NCBI RefSeq assembly: GCF_024599795.1
Contig: NZ_CP102246.1
Coordinates: 1,488,001 to 1,552,000, forward strand
DNA length: 64,000 nt
Direction: 5' to 3'
Origin: Enterobacter cloacae complex sp. R_G8
GTDB taxonomy: Bacteria > Pseudomonadota > Gammaproteobacteria > Enterobacterales > Enterobacteriaceae
Part shown: one piece after another, positions 27,112 to 41,044 of the stretch
Position numbering within the stretch: position 1 is the first letter of the stretch
Layout of the letters: each line of letters opens with the position of its first letter
The notes under the pieces: model-generated
Seen by the model: the letters and a program-made list of their open reading frames with translations, nothing else
Database searches by the model: none
Told to the model about the DNA's origin: nothing
Position numbers and translations under genes: made by a program

Positions 27112-28341
27112 TTATGTATCAGAGATGTTTGCTGCGGGCGGCTTTTTGTACCGGCTTGTCTGCGGGGCGTTCTCGATACAGTGTGATACATTCTGCGTGC
27201 CCGAACGGCGCACAATGGCGATCGCCAGCCCGGCAATTACAAGCGTTAACCCGGTAGAAACCCACATAGCACCCGCGATCCCCAGCGTTTTGTTAAGCCA
27301 TGCGTATGCAAACGGCGACGCTGCTGCCATCAGTTGTGCGGGGATCAGAAGCAAACCAGTGCGCCGGGCATAGCTTTCAGCGCTGAACAGCGCCAGCGGT
27401 AGCGTGGCTTTGACGATTGTCACCAGCCCGTTGATGGCGCCATAGCCCAGCACAAATCCGGCAGCACACCAGGCATACAGGGTACTGCTTAGCCCAAGAA
27501 GAAAGCAGAGCGGCATCGCGAGGGCGGTAAAGCGCGTAAGGGAGAGTGGGGTTGAGCGGGCTCCCGCCATGACCTCGATTGCGCGCGCCCCCGTCTGGCC
27601 GAGTCCCCACAGCATGCCGAGGGCGATCGGCAGGCCGACGCTGGCGATAAACTCCGGCAGGTGGGTGGATGTGCCGTTAGAGACGAACGTAATGAGGGCG
27701 ATAAACGTTGCGTAAAGCCAGCCGTTATGCCGTTCACCGGCCGGGATGGGGGCACTTACGCTGCGGGTAATCGCCAGACGCTGTTGGGGGAGGGTTCGAA
27801 TGCATACCGCGCTCAGCAGTCCAAAAAGAGCGTAAATTTGCAGCGCATGCTGCCAGCTCATCACCTTCAACAGCGTGTCTCCCAGCGGCCAAAAAACAGC
27901 AGACGCCAGCCCACCTGCCAGCGTAATGCGTGAGATCGTTTTTCGCGCCTGCTGTCCATACAGGTTTACCAGCGCGGCGAATAGCGCATCGTAGAGCGAC
28001 AGGCGCATCCCGATACCGGTCACCAGCCAGGCGCTGTACCAGCCGAAAAGGGTTTGGGTGTATGCCATCCCCGCGCAGCTTACGGCGATCAGCAGCGTTC
28101 CACTCATCACCACGTTTTGCCCGCCAAAGCGTGCCAGCAGACGGGCGACAAAAGGGGAGACGGCGGCCATCACCAGCATCGCCAGCGTCAGGCCGAGATA
28201 GAGCTGGGGCGATGTCCATCCCCTGTCGGCGATAATGGCGAGGGCAAAAGTGCCGGGCATATAAAAAGAGATCCCCCAGTTGATAAGTTGATTACATCCG
28301 GCGGTGAGGGCGAGGCGGCGGGGAAGTGCAGGTGTTTCCAT
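27112..28341 (-). CDS. MFS transporter
   Basis: A 409-residue major-facilitator protein with about 12 membrane helices ('GCNQLINWGISFYMPGTFAL' in helix 1, an Arg-rich loop after helix 2 'FVARLLARFGGQN'). The subfamily and substrate cannot be told from the sequence alone. It is divergent from a LysR gene and is followed by the DUF6130 and hydrolase genes 49 and 11 bases apart, so efflux or uptake of a LysR ligand is plausible. Confidence 0.82.
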   Translation of the reverse strand: METPALPRRLALTAGCNQLINWGISFYMPGTFALAIIADRGWTSPQLYLGLTLAMLVMAAVSPFVARLLARFGGQNVVMSGTLLIAVSCAGMAYTQTLFGWYSAWLVTGIGMRLSLYDALFAALVNLYGQQARKTISRITLAGGLASAVFWPLGDTLLKVMSWQHALQIYALFGLLSAVCIRTLPQQRLAITRSVSAPIPAGERHNGWLYATFIALITFVSNGTSTHLPEFIASVGLPIALGMLWGLGQTGARAIEVMAGARSTPLSLTRFTALAMPLCFLLGLSSTLYAWCAAGFVLGYGAINGLVTIVKATLPLALFSAESYARRTGLLLIPAQLMAAASPFAYAWLNKTLGIAGAMWVSTGLTLVIAGLAIAIVRRSGTQNVSHCIENAPQTSRYKKPPAANISDT

Positions 28342-28352
28342 GATTTTTCATT

Positions 28353-28381
28353 CCGTTATTCAGTTGTCCTGAGCATAACGG
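28353..28381. promoter_or_regulatory. Candidate LysR operator in the MFS-LysR divergent region
   Basis: CCGTTAT at 28353-28359 and ATAACGG at 28375-28381 are perfect inverted repeats 15 bp apart, with an inner CAG...CTG dyad. The site sits in the middle of the 97-bp gap between the divergent starts, where a LysR-type regulator would be expected to bind. Confidence 0.5.
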
Positions 28382-28438
28382 GCGCGGTATTGTGCTGGCA
28401 GTGCCGTATCTTTATGACCCGTATAAGAGAAACTTTGC

Positions 28439-29329
28439 ATGACGACGCTCAATCTGGGACATCTTGCGACCTTCCGTCTGGTGATCCAGCGCGGCAGTTT
28501 TTCGGCTGCAGCGGATCTGCTCGGTATTTCCCAGCCTGCCGTTAGTCTGCAAATACGTCAGCTGGAACAGTTTCTGCAAGCGCGGCTGGTAGAACGAACC
28601 GGGCGCGGCATCAAGGCTACACCTGCCGGACAGGCTCTGCTGCTCCACGAAGAGCGTATTCAGCAGGCGGTAGATGAAGCGGTTCGTTCCGTGAGTGAGT
28701 TCAGTCACGACGTGAGCGGCACTGTGACGCTTGGCACTGGCGCAACGGCCTGTATCCATCTTTTACCACCGTTGTTGCAGCAGTTACGCAGCGACTACCC
28801 GCTCCTGAAAGTGGGGGTAACCACGGGCAACACCCTCGACATTGTCAGGGCGATAGAAGAAAACCGTCTCGATTTGGGGCTGGTGACCCTGCCGGTCAGT
28901 GGTAAAAGTCTGGACGTCATGACGGTGATGGACGAAGAGTTTGTTTTTATTGCCTCGCTTATGCAGCAGGAGCGATTTTCGCGTTTAACCCCTGAGGCGT
29001 TGCACCTTCAGCCGCTGATTGCCTTTGAATCCGGCAGTGGCACCCGCGCGCTGATAGATGGCTGGTTTGCGGCATGTGGGTTAGCGATTGCGCCGGTGAT
29101 GCAGCTTGGCAGCATTGAGGCCATCAAACGGATGGTTCGCGCGGGGTTGGGTTATAGCATTGTACCGCGAATGGCGGTTGAACATGCCGCTGACCGCGAA
29201 GGGCTAAGCGTCATGTCGCTTGAACCCTTATTGCAGCGGCAGCTGGCTGTTGTGATGCGTCAGGATAAGATCCTCAGCAAAGGGATCGCGGCCATTATTC
29301 GGATAATACAAAACCCACCGGCGGATTAG
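28439..29329 (+). CDS. LysR-family transcriptional regulator
   Basis: A 296-residue LysR-type regulator. The N-terminal winged helix-turn-helix (residues 5-64) has 'FSAAADLLGISQPAVSLQIRQLEQFL', and the substrate-binding domain (about 93-290) has 'VTLGTGATACIHLLPPLLQQL' and 'LDLGLVTLPV', resembling the CysB/CbbR-like fold. The effector is unknown. Divergent arrangement with the MFS operon suggests that it controls that operon. Its stop overlaps the convergent yfgG stop by four bases. Confidence 0.88.
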   Translation: MTTLNLGHLATFRLVIQRGSFSAAADLLGISQPAVSLQIRQLEQFLQARLVERTGRGIKATPAGQALLLHEERIQQAVDEAVRSVSEFSHDVSGTVTLGTGATACIHLLPPLLQQLRSDYPLLKVGVTTGNTLDIVRAIEENRLDLGLVTLPVSGKSLDVMTVMDEEFVFIASLMQQERFSRLTPEALHLQPLIAFESGSGTRALIDGWFAACGLAIAPVMQLGSIEAIKRMVRAGLGYSIVPRMAVEHAADREGLSVMSLEPLLQRQLAVVMRQDKILSKGIAAIIRIIQNPPAD

Positions 29330-29514
29330 CGATCGGCAGTATCGACGTTCAGGCTGGTTTGCTGCGACTGGAGTTTGTCCTGATGGTGATACCAGGCACC
29401 AATGGAGGAATAAACGAAGCGGCCAAAGAAAAACAGGAAGCTGATAAGCAATATGATGCGGGTCATTCGAGTGTTAAATCGATGTCGTTTTCGCATACGT
29501 GTGGCCTGACTCAC
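29326..29514 (-). CDS. yfgG: YfgG, small inner-membrane protein
   Basis: A 62-residue protein with an N-terminal basic segment ('RMRKRHRFNTRMTR') and one membrane helix ('IILLISFLFFFGRFVY'). It matches E. coli YfgG, which has been linked to nickel/cobalt tolerance. The GTG at 29514 gives the family start 'SQAT.MRKRHRFN' and has an AGGA ribosome-binding site; an in-frame ATG at 29532 would add six residues but has poor spacing to a ribosome-binding site. Confidence 0.82.
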   Translation of the reverse strand: MSQATRMRKRHRFNTRMTRIILLISFLFFFGRFVYSSIGAWYHHQDKLQSQQTSLNVDTADR

Positions 29515-29718
29515 TGTGTTTTTCCTGGACATACCCTTTTGGGCGACGCGGATATTAAGGCACAGCGGGAAGGGTGGGTCAATTCTGCAATGTGTAAATA
29601 ACCGTCAACATATACATTAACCGATGTTATTAAAAATAATAATTGCATTTACGATATTGATAACACGAAGAAAATTAACCGGAAAAAACGGAATAAAGGA
29701 AACTTTGAATTAATTAGT

Positions 29719-29732
29719 TTGATTTAAGTCAA
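29719..29732. promoter_or_regulatory. Candidate FNR box upstream of pdeF
   Basis: TTGATTTAAGTCAA matches the FNR consensus TTGAT-N4-ATCAA with one mismatch. It lies 133 bp before the pdeF ATG in a 332-bp, AT-rich intergenic region that shows no other gene. The E. coli homologue yfgF is reported to be an anaerobically expressed, FNR-activated phosphodiesterase, so this site is probably functional. Confidence 0.65.
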
Positions 29733-29864
29733 CGGATTCCGCGTAGTGGTATTTAAAATCCCTCCTCCACACTGTTTGCCCCGGATGTTAGCGGGCAGCA
29801 CGTACGTCAGGTCGGATGCCTGTCTTCATTTTCCCTCTGGAGAAAGGGGTTTAACCGGGCATCT

Positions 29865-32105
29865 ATGAACACTATCGCTTTCCTGAAACAGAATAAAGAC
29901 CGCTGGTGGGCGCTGCCGCTTATTTTACCGGTGGTGTTGCTCCCCGTGCTGAGCGCGGCCAATACCCTGACGCAACTGGGCGACGGCATTGTGGCACTCT
30001 ATTATCTGCCGCTGTTTTTCCTGCTCACGTTAATGCTGTTTTTCGGCGCCGCCGCCATTCCCGGAATGGTGTTATCGCTGTTTCTTCGCTACTACGCGTC
30101 AGTTGGGCTGTTTGAAACCATCGCCGCGGTTTTCCATTTTATCATTCCTTTAGTGCTGAGCTGGGGCGGTTATCGCGTCTTTGCTCCCAGACGTAATATG
30201 ACGGCTTACGGGGATGTGCGGCTGATGGCGCTGCGCATTTTCTGGCAAGTCTTTTGCCCTGCCACGCTGTTTCTGGTGCTGTTTCAGTTTGCGGTATATC
30301 TTGGCGTGTACGAGAGTCGCCAGAGCCTGGCGGGACTCAATCCCCTTAATATTCGCACCCTGGTTAACTATCAGGCGCTGCTGGTGAGTGGGCTGACGGG
30401 CGTACCGCTGAGCTACCTGCTGATCCGACTGATTCGCCATCCGCGTTATTTCCGGGCACTGATTTCTCAGATCCGCGCACAGATAGACAAAAAGGTGACG
30501 GTCACCGAGTTTCTGCTCTGGTTTCTCGTCCTTGGCGGGCTGCTGTTACTGCTGCTGATGCCGATGAATGAAAATAGCTCTATTTTCACCACCAACTACA
30601 CCCTGTCGCTCCTGATGCCGGTGATGCTCTGGGGGGCAATGCGCTTTGGTTACAGGCTGACGTCGCTTATCTGGACGCCGGTCCTGCTGGTGTCTATTCA
30701 CTATTATTACCGCTATATTCCTGTGAACCAGGGATATGACATTCAACTGGCGATCACCTCTTCCAGCTATCTGGTCTTCTCGTTTGTGGTGATTTATATG
30801 TCGATGCTGGCGACTCGCCAGCGCGCCGTGAATAAGCGCGCCAGCAGACTGGCGCTTCTTGACCCGGTCGTACATATGCCCAACCTGCGGGCGTTGTCAC
30901 GGGAACTGGCTAAAAAACCGTGGTCGGCGCTCTGTTTACTGCGCATTCCTGAACTGGAGGTGCTGGGGCGAAACTACGGTGTGTTACTGCGTATTTTATA
31001 CAAGCAGCAGCTGGCGCAATGGATTAACGGTACGCTCCAGCCCAACGAGCGCGTCTATCACCTGACCGGCTGTGACCTGGCCGTACGGCTGAACGCGGAA
31101 TCACACCAGCAGCGCATTGATACGCTTGACGAGCACATTAAACAGTTCCGCTTTGTCTGGGATGGCATGCCGCTGCAGCCGCAGGTGGGGGTAAGTTACT
31201 GCTACGTGCGTTCACCGGTGAATCATCTCTATCTGGTGTTAGGAGAGCTGGGGGAGATTGCCGATCTGTCGCTCTCCACTAACCATCCGGAAAATCTTCA
31301 GCAGCGTGGTGCAGTCCATCTGCAGCGCAGCCTGAAGGATAAAGTCGCGATGATGAGTCGCCTGCAAAAGGCGCTCGACAACAACGAATTCACCCTGCTG
31401 GCGCAGCCCGTTCGCGGCCTGCGTGGCGATCGCTATCATGAAGTGCTGCTGCGGATGCCGGATGCGGACGGCGCGTTACTTACTCCCGATCGGTTCCTGC
31501 CCGTCGCTCAGGAGTTTGGCCTGTCGTCGCGGGTCGATTTGTGGGTGCTGGAGCGCACGCTACGCTTCCTGGCCGAACACCGTGACAGGCTGCCCGGCCA
31601 GCGCTTTGCCATTAATCTTGCCCCCTCAACCGTCTGTCGCGTGCAGTTCCCGCTGGAGGTGAGTCGACTCCTGACCACCTACGCCGTGGAGCCGTGGCAG
31701 TTGATCTTTGAGGTGACCGAGTGCAGCACCTTCGGCAGCGCGGAGCAGGCGATGCAGACCCTGAGGCAGCTACAAAAAATGGGCGTACGCATTGCGATTG
31801 ATGATTTTGGTACCGGCTATGCGAGCTATGCGCGGCTGAAAAGCGTGGATGCGGACATCCTCAAGATTGACGGCAGCTTTATTCGCAATATCGTCAGCAA
31901 CAGCCTGGATTACCAGATTGTGGCCTCTATTTGCCATTTAGCGCGAATGAAAAAGATGCTGGTGGTTGCGGAATATGTGGAAACTGAAGAGATACGTAGC
32001 GCGGTGCACGCGCTTGGCATCGATTATGTGCAGGGCTATCTGATAGGTCGGCCGGTGGCACTCGAATCACTGCTGGAGGCAGAGGCGTCCGTAGCGGACG
32101 CCTGA
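29865..32105 (+). CDS. pdeF: PdeF (YfgF), membrane-bound cyclic-di-GMP phosphodiesterase
   Basis: A 746-residue protein with an N-terminal MASE1-type membrane sensor (about residues 15-315, eight or so helices), a degenerate GGDEF domain (about 330-470) and an EAL domain (about 485-740). The GGDEF site reads 'GCDLA', so cyclase activity is not expected. The EAL site looks complete: 'EVLLRM' near residue 526, 'INLAPS', 'EVTECS', 'DDFGTG', 'LKIDGSF' and 'VAEYVE'. It hydrolyses c-di-GMP and links to surface and motility control. It is convergent with ppx. Confidence 0.95.
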   Translation: MNTIAFLKQNKDRWWALPLILPVVLLPVLSAANTLTQLGDGIVALYYLPLFFLLTLMLFFGAAAIPGMVLSLFLRYYASVGLFETIAAVFHFIIPLVLSWGGYRVFAPRRNMTAYGDVRLMALRIFWQVFCPATLFLVLFQFAVYLGVYESRQSLAGLNPLNIRTLVNYQALLVSGLTGVPLSYLLIRLIRHPRYFRALISQIRAQIDKKVTVTEFLLWFLVLGGLLLLLLMPMNENSSIFTTNYTLSLLMPVMLWGAMRFGYRLTSLIWTPVLLVSIHYYYRYIPVNQGYDIQLAITSSSYLVFSFVVIYMSMLATRQRAVNKRASRLALLDPVVHMPNLRALSRELAKKPWSALCLLRIPELEVLGRNYGVLLRILYKQQLAQWINGTLQPNERVYHLTGCDLAVRLNAESHQQRIDTLDEHIKQFRFVWDGMPLQPQVGVSYCYVRSPVNHLYLVLGELGEIADLSLSTNHPENLQQRGAVHLQRSLKDKVAMMSRLQKALDNNEFTLLAQPVRGLRGDRYHEVLLRMPDADGALLTPDRFLPVAQEFGLSSRVDLWVLERTLRFLAEHRDRLPGQRFAINLAPSTVCRVQFPLEVSRLLTTYAVEPWQLIFEVTECSTFGSAEQAMQTLRQLQKMGVRIAIDDFGTGYASYARLKSVDADILKIDGSFIRNIVSNSLDYQIVASICHLARMKKMLVVAEYVETEEIRSAVHALGIDYVQGYLIGRPVALESLLEAEASVADA

Positions 32106-32109
32106 GCCG

Positions 32110-33648
32110 TTACGCCGCGACGTCGGCGCTCTCTTCTTCGATTTTGAGCAGCCAGCCGGTGACCGCTTCCCAGTACTGCTGCTCTTTTTCCAGATCCAGC
32201 AGAACCAGCGCATTCTGGCTAAACCAGTCGTGCGGGAAGCTCAGCGTCCAGTGATGGTCATCCGTTTTGAGTTTCAGCGTGGGCGGCGTGGTGGTGGCCT
32301 GACGCTGGTTATTCAGCAGCACGCCCAGACGCAGCAGCTGGATCAGCGGCAGGAACTGCTTTTTCTTGAACAGCGTGAAGCGCGGCAGATCGTCGAGCTT
32401 AATGGCTTTGCGGTGATAGCGCACCAGTGTGGCCATCATGGTTTGCTGCTCCTGGTTGAAGCCCGGCAAATCGCTGTTTTGCAGAATATAGGCGGAATGG
32501 CGGTGCATGCCGCTGTGGTTGATGTTCAGCCCCACTTCGTGCAGCATCGCGGCCCATTTCAGCAGGGCGGCAAGCTGCGGATGAGCAAGCTTCGGATTTT
32601 GCTCCTGCCACTGATCGTACATCTGTACGGTCGTTTCCAGCACCCGCTTCGCCTGTTCGCGGTCGATGTTGTACTGGTTTGCCAGGCTTTGCGCGGTGCG
32701 GCTGCGAATATCCTGATGGCGGAAGCGGCCTTCCATCTCATACAGTACGCCTTCACGCAGCGCACCGTCAGAGAGACGCAGCTCCTTGATGGCCAGCGCA
32801 TCAAATACGCCGCACAGGATAGCCAGCCCCGGTACAAACACCGCTTTTCGCTCGTCGGAAAGACCCGGCAGGCTTAAGGCGTCGAAACTTTTATGTTTCA
32901 GCACCTCTTCAGTCAGCAACGTCAGGCGCTCGGGGGTGATAAAACCGTCTTTTTCACCCATCGCCAGCAGCACTTCATGGGCCGCTTTGATGGTCCCCGA
33001 CGCCCCCAGCGCGACGTTCCAGCCCTGGATCCGGTACTGCCAGGCCAGATTTTCCAGCTTTTGAACGGCGGCCATGCGCGCCCGCTGGAAGTTTTCCCGG
33101 GAGATCGCGCCGCCCGGGAAATACATCTGCGCAAAACTGACGCAGCCCATACGGCGGCTCTCCACCAGACGCGGTTCAAAGTCTTCGCCAATGACCAGCT
33201 CTGTGGAGCCGCCGCCGATATCAATCACCAGCTTGCGGCCTTTTTCCGGCTGCGTGTGCTCAACGCCCATAAAAATCAGACGCGCCTCTTCGTTACCGGA
33301 GATGATCTCAATGGGGTAGGGGATCACTTTTTCCGCACGCTTGAGGAATTCAGGGGCATTCAGCGCCTGGCGCAGGGTATGCGTGCCCACAATGCAGACG
33401 CTGGAAGGCGAGAAGCCCTGCAGGCGTTCAGCAAACAGCGACAGGCAGTTTAAGCCGCGCTCCATCGCCTCTTCGCTGAGCATGCTGCGTTCATCAAGAC
33501 CATCTGCCAGGTGTACGCGCTGCTTCAGACGACCGATGATCTGCAGCGCGCCATCCACCTCACGGGCGATGACCATGTGGAAACTGTTAGAACCAAGATC
33601 GACCGCGGCGAATTCCTGAGGTCGTGGGGTCTTATCATTTATCGGCAT
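32110..33648 (-). CDS. ppx: Ppx, exopolyphosphatase
   Basis: Ppx removes terminal phosphates from polyphosphate and also hydrolyses pppGpp. The 512-residue protein has the actin-like N-terminal half with '[14 protein letters not shown]' at residues 14-27 and '[14 protein letters not shown]' near 140-153, including the catalytic Glu region '[10 protein letters not shown]'. The C-terminal HD-like half has '[23 protein letters not shown]'. It follows ppk with a 3-base gap, the usual ppk-ppx operon. Confidence 0.98.
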   Translation of the reverse strand: MPINDKTPRPQEFAAVDLGSNSFHMVIAREVDGALQIIGRLKQRVHLADGLDERSMLSEEAMERGLNCLSLFAERLQGFSPSSVCIVGTHTLRQALNAPEFLKRAEKVIPYPIEIISGNEEARLIFMGVEHTQPEKGRKLVIDIGGGSTELVIGEDFEPRLVESRRMGCVSFAQMYFPGGAISRENFQRARMAAVQKLENLAWQYRIQGWNVALGASGTIKAAHEVLLAMGEKDGFITPERLTLLTEEVLKHKSFDALSLPGLSDERKAVFVPGLAILCGVFDALAIKELRLSDGALREGVLYEMEGRFRHQDIRSRTAQSLANQYNIDREQAKRVLETTVQMYDQWQEQNPKLAHPQLAALLKWAAMLHEVGLNINHSGMHRHSAYILQNSDLPGFNQEQQTMMATLVRYHRKAIKLDDLPRFTLFKKKQFLPLIQLLRLGVLLNNQRQATTTPPTLKLKTDDHHWTLSFPHDWFSQNALVLLDLEKEQQYWEAVTGWLLKIEEESADVAA

Positions 33649-33651
33649 AGG

Positions 33652-35712
33652 TTAATCGGGTTGCTCGAGTGATTTGATATAGTCGTAAATCGCCAGTTGT
33701 GACCGCACTTTGCGGCGGTTGCCGCGCGGTACATAGCGGTTACTGAGTTCTTTGTCGATATAGCGTGCTTTCACCGTGTCGCTGAACAGAATCTCGATAA
33801 TGTCGAGGATCTGCTGTTTCAGACGCGGATCCAGCAGCGGCGCCGCGACTTCAATTCGGTAGTCAATATTGCGTGTCATCCAGTCCGCAGAAGAGAGATA
33901 GACCTGTTTATCTCCCGCATTATCGAAAATATAGACGCGATCGTGCTCAAGGTAGCGGTCAACAATGCTGATGACGCGAATATTGTCGCTGATGCCTTCC
34001 AGTTCAGGGATCAGGGAACACATGCCGCGGATCAGCAGATTGACCGGAACGCCAGAGCTGGACGCGGCATACAGTCTGTCCACCAGTCCTTTGTCGACCA
34101 GATTGTTGAGCTTCAGCGTGATGCCGGAGGACAACCCTTTCTGGGCGTTGGCGATCTCTTTGTCGATCATATCGTACAGCAGGCGGCGCGAGTTCTGCGG
34201 TGACACCAGCAGATAATCGAAGCTCACCGGGCGGTACGGGTTCTCAATAAAGTTGAACACCCGGCGCACCTCGTTGGTGATGCGCGCGTCGGCGGTCAGC
34301 AGCGAGTAGTCGGTATAAATTCGTGCGGTTTTCTCGTTAAAGTTCCCGGTACCGATGTGGGCATAGCGCACCACGTCGTCACCCTCTTTACGGGAGATCA
34401 GGAACAGCTTGGCGTGAATTTTCAGGCCAGGCGCAGAGAAGATGACGTGCACGCCCGCTTCGGTCAGGCGGCGCGCCCAGTGAATGTTGGCCTCTTCGTC
34501 GAAACGTGCCTGCAGCTCAACCACCACGGTCACTTTTTTGCCGTTGTGCGCGGCGTGGATCATCGCGTCGATGATGCGGGAGTCTTTGGCCACGCGGTAG
34601 ATATTGATTTTGATTGCCAGCACGCTCGGGTCAAAGGAGGCCTGACGCAGCAGCTCCAGCACGTGTTCAAACGTGTGGTACGGATAGTAGAGCAGGACGT
34701 CGCGTTCGCGGATGGCGTCGAAACCGTTACGGAACTTATCGAACCACAGGTGGCGCAGGCGCGGCAGCGGTTTGTTCACCAGATTGGCTTTGCCGACGTT
34801 CGGGAAGCCAATAAAGTCTTTAAAGTTATGGTAACGACCGCCCGGCACGATGGAGTCATAGCGCGAGATAGTCAGCTTGTCGCGCAGCATTTCCACCATC
34901 GCGTCTGGCATATCACGCTGATAGACAAAGCGCACCGGTTCGGCCGTCAGACGCTGCTTGAGGCTGGAGGACATCAGCTCCATCAGGCTGGCTTCCATCT
35001 CATGCACCAGGTCATATTCGGCGTCACGGGTCATCTTCATCGAATAGGCGTTCAACGCATCGTAATCGAAGAAGCCTTTGAAGATATCGTCCAGGCAGTA
35101 ACGCAGGATGTTATCCAGCAGGATCATCGGCTTGCGTCTGCGCGGGGTTTCCGGCGGCAGGTTCACAAAGCGTGGCACCTTGTCGGACGGGATCTCCAGC
35201 AGCGCGTAACGGATGGATTCACCGCGAATAATTTCCACCGCCAGGTAGGTGTAGTCATCTTTCAGGAACTGCACCAGATCGGTTTCGCGGTTGATCAGAA
35301 TAGGGGTGATGTGCTGACGCAGATACTGTTTAAAGTAGTGGCGCAGCCAGTTTTGTTGGTTAACGGAGAGCTGACGTTCGTTAATCAGGAAGATTTGATT
35401 GCGTGCCATCTCCAGCAGCAACTCGTTATACAGGCCGTCAAATTCCTGATCGGCTTTCAACACGCGGGACTGAATTTTGCCTAACAGATGGCGCGAGTGA
35501 GAGTTTAAGCCCTGCTCTTCGCTGATGATGATCCGCCGTTTCAGTTCGGCAAAGCGAACCTTGTAGAACTCATCAAGGTTGTTGGAATAAATGCCCAAAA
35601 AGCGCATGCGCTCGATAAGCGGGTTGCTTTTGTCTGCCGCTTCCTGGAGTACGCGTTCGTTGAATGCTAACCAGCTTAGCTCTTTCTCGATATATAACTT
35701 TTCCTGACCCAT
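33652..35712 (-). CDS. ppk: Ppk1, polyphosphate kinase
   Basis: Ppk makes polyphosphate reversibly from ATP. The 686-residue protein has the four expected parts: N domain ('[18 protein letters not shown]'), head, and two phospholipase-D-like C domains. The autophosphorylated His is in '[11 protein letters not shown]', and the second conserved His is in 'LEHDRVYIF'. Length and start match the E. coli enzyme within two residues. Upstream lies a 205-bp region with a possible PhoB site. Confidence 0.98.
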   Translation of the reverse strand: MGQEKLYIEKELSWLAFNERVLQEAADKSNPLIERMRFLGIYSNNLDEFYKVRFAELKRRIIISEEQGLNSHSRHLLGKIQSRVLKADQEFDGLYNELLLEMARNQIFLINERQLSVNQQNWLRHYFKQYLRQHITPILINRETDLVQFLKDDYTYLAVEIIRGESIRYALLEIPSDKVPRFVNLPPETPRRRKPMILLDNILRYCLDDIFKGFFDYDALNAYSMKMTRDAEYDLVHEMEASLMELMSSSLKQRLTAEPVRFVYQRDMPDAMVEMLRDKLTISRYDSIVPGGRYHNFKDFIGFPNVGKANLVNKPLPRLRHLWFDKFRNGFDAIRERDVLLYYPYHTFEHVLELLRQASFDPSVLAIKINIYRVAKDSRIIDAMIHAAHNGKKVTVVVELQARFDEEANIHWARRLTEAGVHVIFSAPGLKIHAKLFLISRKEGDDVVRYAHIGTGNFNEKTARIYTDYSLLTADARITNEVRRVFNFIENPYRPVSFDYLLVSPQNSRRLLYDMIDKEIANAQKGLSSGITLKLNNLVDKGLVDRLYAASSSGVPVNLLIRGMCSLIPELEGISDNIRVISIVDRYLEHDRVYIFDNAGDKQVYLSSADWMTRNIDYRIEVAAPLLDPRLKQQILDIIEILFSDTVKARYIDKELSNRYVPRGNRRKVRSQLAIYDYIKSLEQPD

Positions 35713-35798
35713 TACAGCTCACACTCCAGTTCAATCACAGGACGTGGTAAATCCGTCTCGTCCTTATTATGGCGAGCATTTCCACGATATGTCCAACA

Positions 35799-35818
35799 GT
35801 GCCAGAAAAGTATGACAG
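35799..35818 (-). promoter_or_regulatory. Possible PhoB box upstream of ppk
   Basis: Read on the minus strand, CTGTCAT is followed six bases later by CTGGCAC. These resemble two pho-box half-sites, but the period is 13 rather than 11 bp. E. coli ppk is reported to be PhoB-dependent, so this is worth noting; the match is weak. Confidence 0.3.
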
Positions 35819-35883
35819 TTATTTTTTTTGTTGAGGATTTTAGAGGGTTGGAGAAGAGGCGTGTCTGAGACTGCGGTGAGGAA

Positions 35884-35909
35884 GTCGGGTAAACGCAGCG
35901 CCACCCGAC
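35884..35909. repeat. REP-like palindrome, family B
   Basis: GTCGGGT...ACCCGAC ends enclose GCAGCGCC-type core sequence, a short copy of the family-B repeat. It lies just after the purN stop codon, on the downstream side. Confidence 0.7.
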
Positions 35910-35917
35910 ATCACACG

Positions 35918-37596
<1,679 letters not shown>

Positions 37597-37641
37597 TCAA
37601 GTCCCCACGCGATTGCATAGCTAGTAAGAAAAATCGGCGCA

Positions 37642-37670
37642 ATTCTAACAGTCCAGGCAAACGTTTGCGA
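37642..37670 (-). promoter_or_regulatory. purMN promoter with PurR operator
   Basis: AGGCAAACGTTTGCGA at 37655-37670 contains the near-perfect palindrome GCAAACGTTTGC of the PurR box. On the minus strand a -10-like TAGAAT (37647-37642) lies just downstream, so the operator covers the -35 region. Purine-mediated repression of purMN is established in E. coli. Confidence 0.85.
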
Positions 37671-37745
37671 GCCTATTCTCGGCGCGAGGATCTTTTTTTC
37701 TGTGACACCTCAGGTGGCGCGCAAACTTGACTCCGTTCACGAAAA

Positions 37746-37759
37746 TGAAACCGGTTTCG
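37746..37759. promoter_or_regulatory. Upstream AscG/LacI-type operator of the ROK-GH1 operon
   Basis: TGAAACCGGTTTCG holds the 12-bp palindrome GAAACCGGTTTC. It matches the AscG consensus TGAAACCGGTTTCA except at the last base. Its centre lies 57 bp from that of the downstream operator, which would allow looping or cooperative repression. Confidence 0.75.
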
Positions 37760-37795
37760 GCGATCTGCTTGCAAGCGGTTTAGCGAATGAACATC

Positions 37796-37823
37796 ATGAA
37801 ACTGAAACCGGTTTCAGTTTCAT
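37796..37823. promoter_or_regulatory. Downstream AscG/LacI-type operator (28-bp perfect palindrome)
   Basis: The core TGAAACCGGTTTCA at 37803-37816 is extended on both sides (ATGAAAC... and ...GTTTCAT) to a perfect 28-bp dyad centred between 37809 and 37810. It abuts the AGGAGGG ribosome-binding site of the ROK gene, so bound repressor would block transcription start or elongation. No LacI-family gene is in this window, so the repressor acts in trans. Confidence 0.8.
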
Positions 37824-37841
37824 TCAGGAGGGATGAACGTC

Positions 37842-40176
<2,335 letters not shown>

Positions 40177-40178
40177 TT

Positions 40179-40246
40179 GCCCGGTGGCGCTGCGCTTACC
40201 GGGCCTACGGGATTTGTAGGCCGGGCAAGCGTTAGCGCCACCCGGC
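40179..40246. repeat. BIME (two inverted family-B REP units)
   Basis: GCCCGGTGGCGCTGCGCTTACCGGGC is followed by an inverted second unit ending in GCGCCACCCGGC, with the short core CCTACGGGATTTGTAGG between them. This is the best-preserved copy of the family in the window and lies just after the GH1 stop. Confidence 0.9.
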
Positions 40247-40262
40247 AGAACCCCGCATCCAA

Positions 40263-40288
40263 GCCGGAGTCTCGCCTCCGGTTTTTTG
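40263..40288 (+). terminator. Rho-independent terminator after the ROK-GH1 operon
   Basis: CCGGAG pairs with CTCCGG around TCTCGC, followed by six T. It ends the beta-glucoside operon before the upp promoter. Confidence 0.82.
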
Positions 40289-40353
40289 TCTCTAAATCAC
40301 TTTGCTTGATATACGTCAAGCAAGATGGGTATGGCCTAATCCGAAAAAAGCGG

Positions 40354-40359
40354 TATAAT
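40354..40359 (+). promoter_or_regulatory. -10 element of the upp promoter
   Basis: A perfect TATAAT lies 42 bp before the upp ATG. No good -35 hexamer is seen at the usual spacing, so only the -10 is marked. Confidence 0.6.
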
Positions 40360-40401
40360 CCCGCGATTTTTTTGCGGACGCCACCTCAGAGGAGAAAGAG
40401 A

Positions 40402-41028
40402 ATGAAGATTGTGGAAGTGAAACACCCACTCGTTAAACACAAGTTGGGCCTGATGCGTGAGCATGACATCAGCACGAAGCGTTTTCGCGAACTGGCATCT
40501 GAAGTCGGCAGCCTGCTGACCTACGAAGCGACCTCTGACCTCGAAACGGAAAAAGTGACCATCGAAGGCTGGAACGGCCCGGTGCAGGTTGAGCAGATCA
40601 AAGGTAAGAAAATTACCGTGGTGCCGATCCTGCGTGCCGGTCTCGGCATGATGGAAGGCGTGCTGGAACACGTACCGAGCGCGCGCATCAGCGTGGTGGG
40701 GATCTACCGTAATGAAGAGACCCTGGAGCCGGTTCCGTACTTCCAGAAGCTGGTGTCTAACATCGACGAGCGTATGGCGCTGGTGGTTGACCCGATGCTG
40801 GCGACCGGCGGCTCAATGATTGCCACCATCGACCTGCTGAAAAAAGCAGGCTGCAGCAGCATCAAAGTGCTGGTGCTGGTTGCGGCACCGGAAGGGATCG
40901 CGGCGCTGGAAAAAGCACACCCGGATGTGGAGCTGTACACCGCGTCTGTCGACCAGGGGCTCAACGAGCACGGGTACATTATCCCGGGGCTGGGCGATGC
41001 CGGCGATAAGATCTTTGGTACGAAATAA
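40402..41028 (+). CDS. upp: Upp, uracil phosphoribosyltransferase
   Basis: Upp salvages uracil to UMP with PRPP. The 208-residue protein has the PRPP loop region '[11 protein letters not shown]' and the uracil-binding '[19 protein letters not shown]' at the C-terminus. The ATG at 40402 gives the family N-terminus '[11 protein letters not shown]' with a GGAGAAAGAG ribosome-binding site; upstream in-frame residues come from the intergenic repeat and terminator. Confidence 0.98.
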   Translation: MKIVEVKHPLVKHKLGLMREHDISTKRFRELASEVGSLLTYEATSDLETEKVTIEGWNGPVQVEQIKGKKITVVPILRAGLGMMEGVLEHVPSARISVVGIYRNEETLEPVPYFQKLVSNIDERMALVVDPMLATGGSMIATIDLLKKAGCSSIKVLVLVAAPEGIAALEKAHPDVELYTASVDQGLNEHGYIIPGLGDAGDKIFGTK

Positions 41029-41044
41029 TCGAATAACGATAAAT

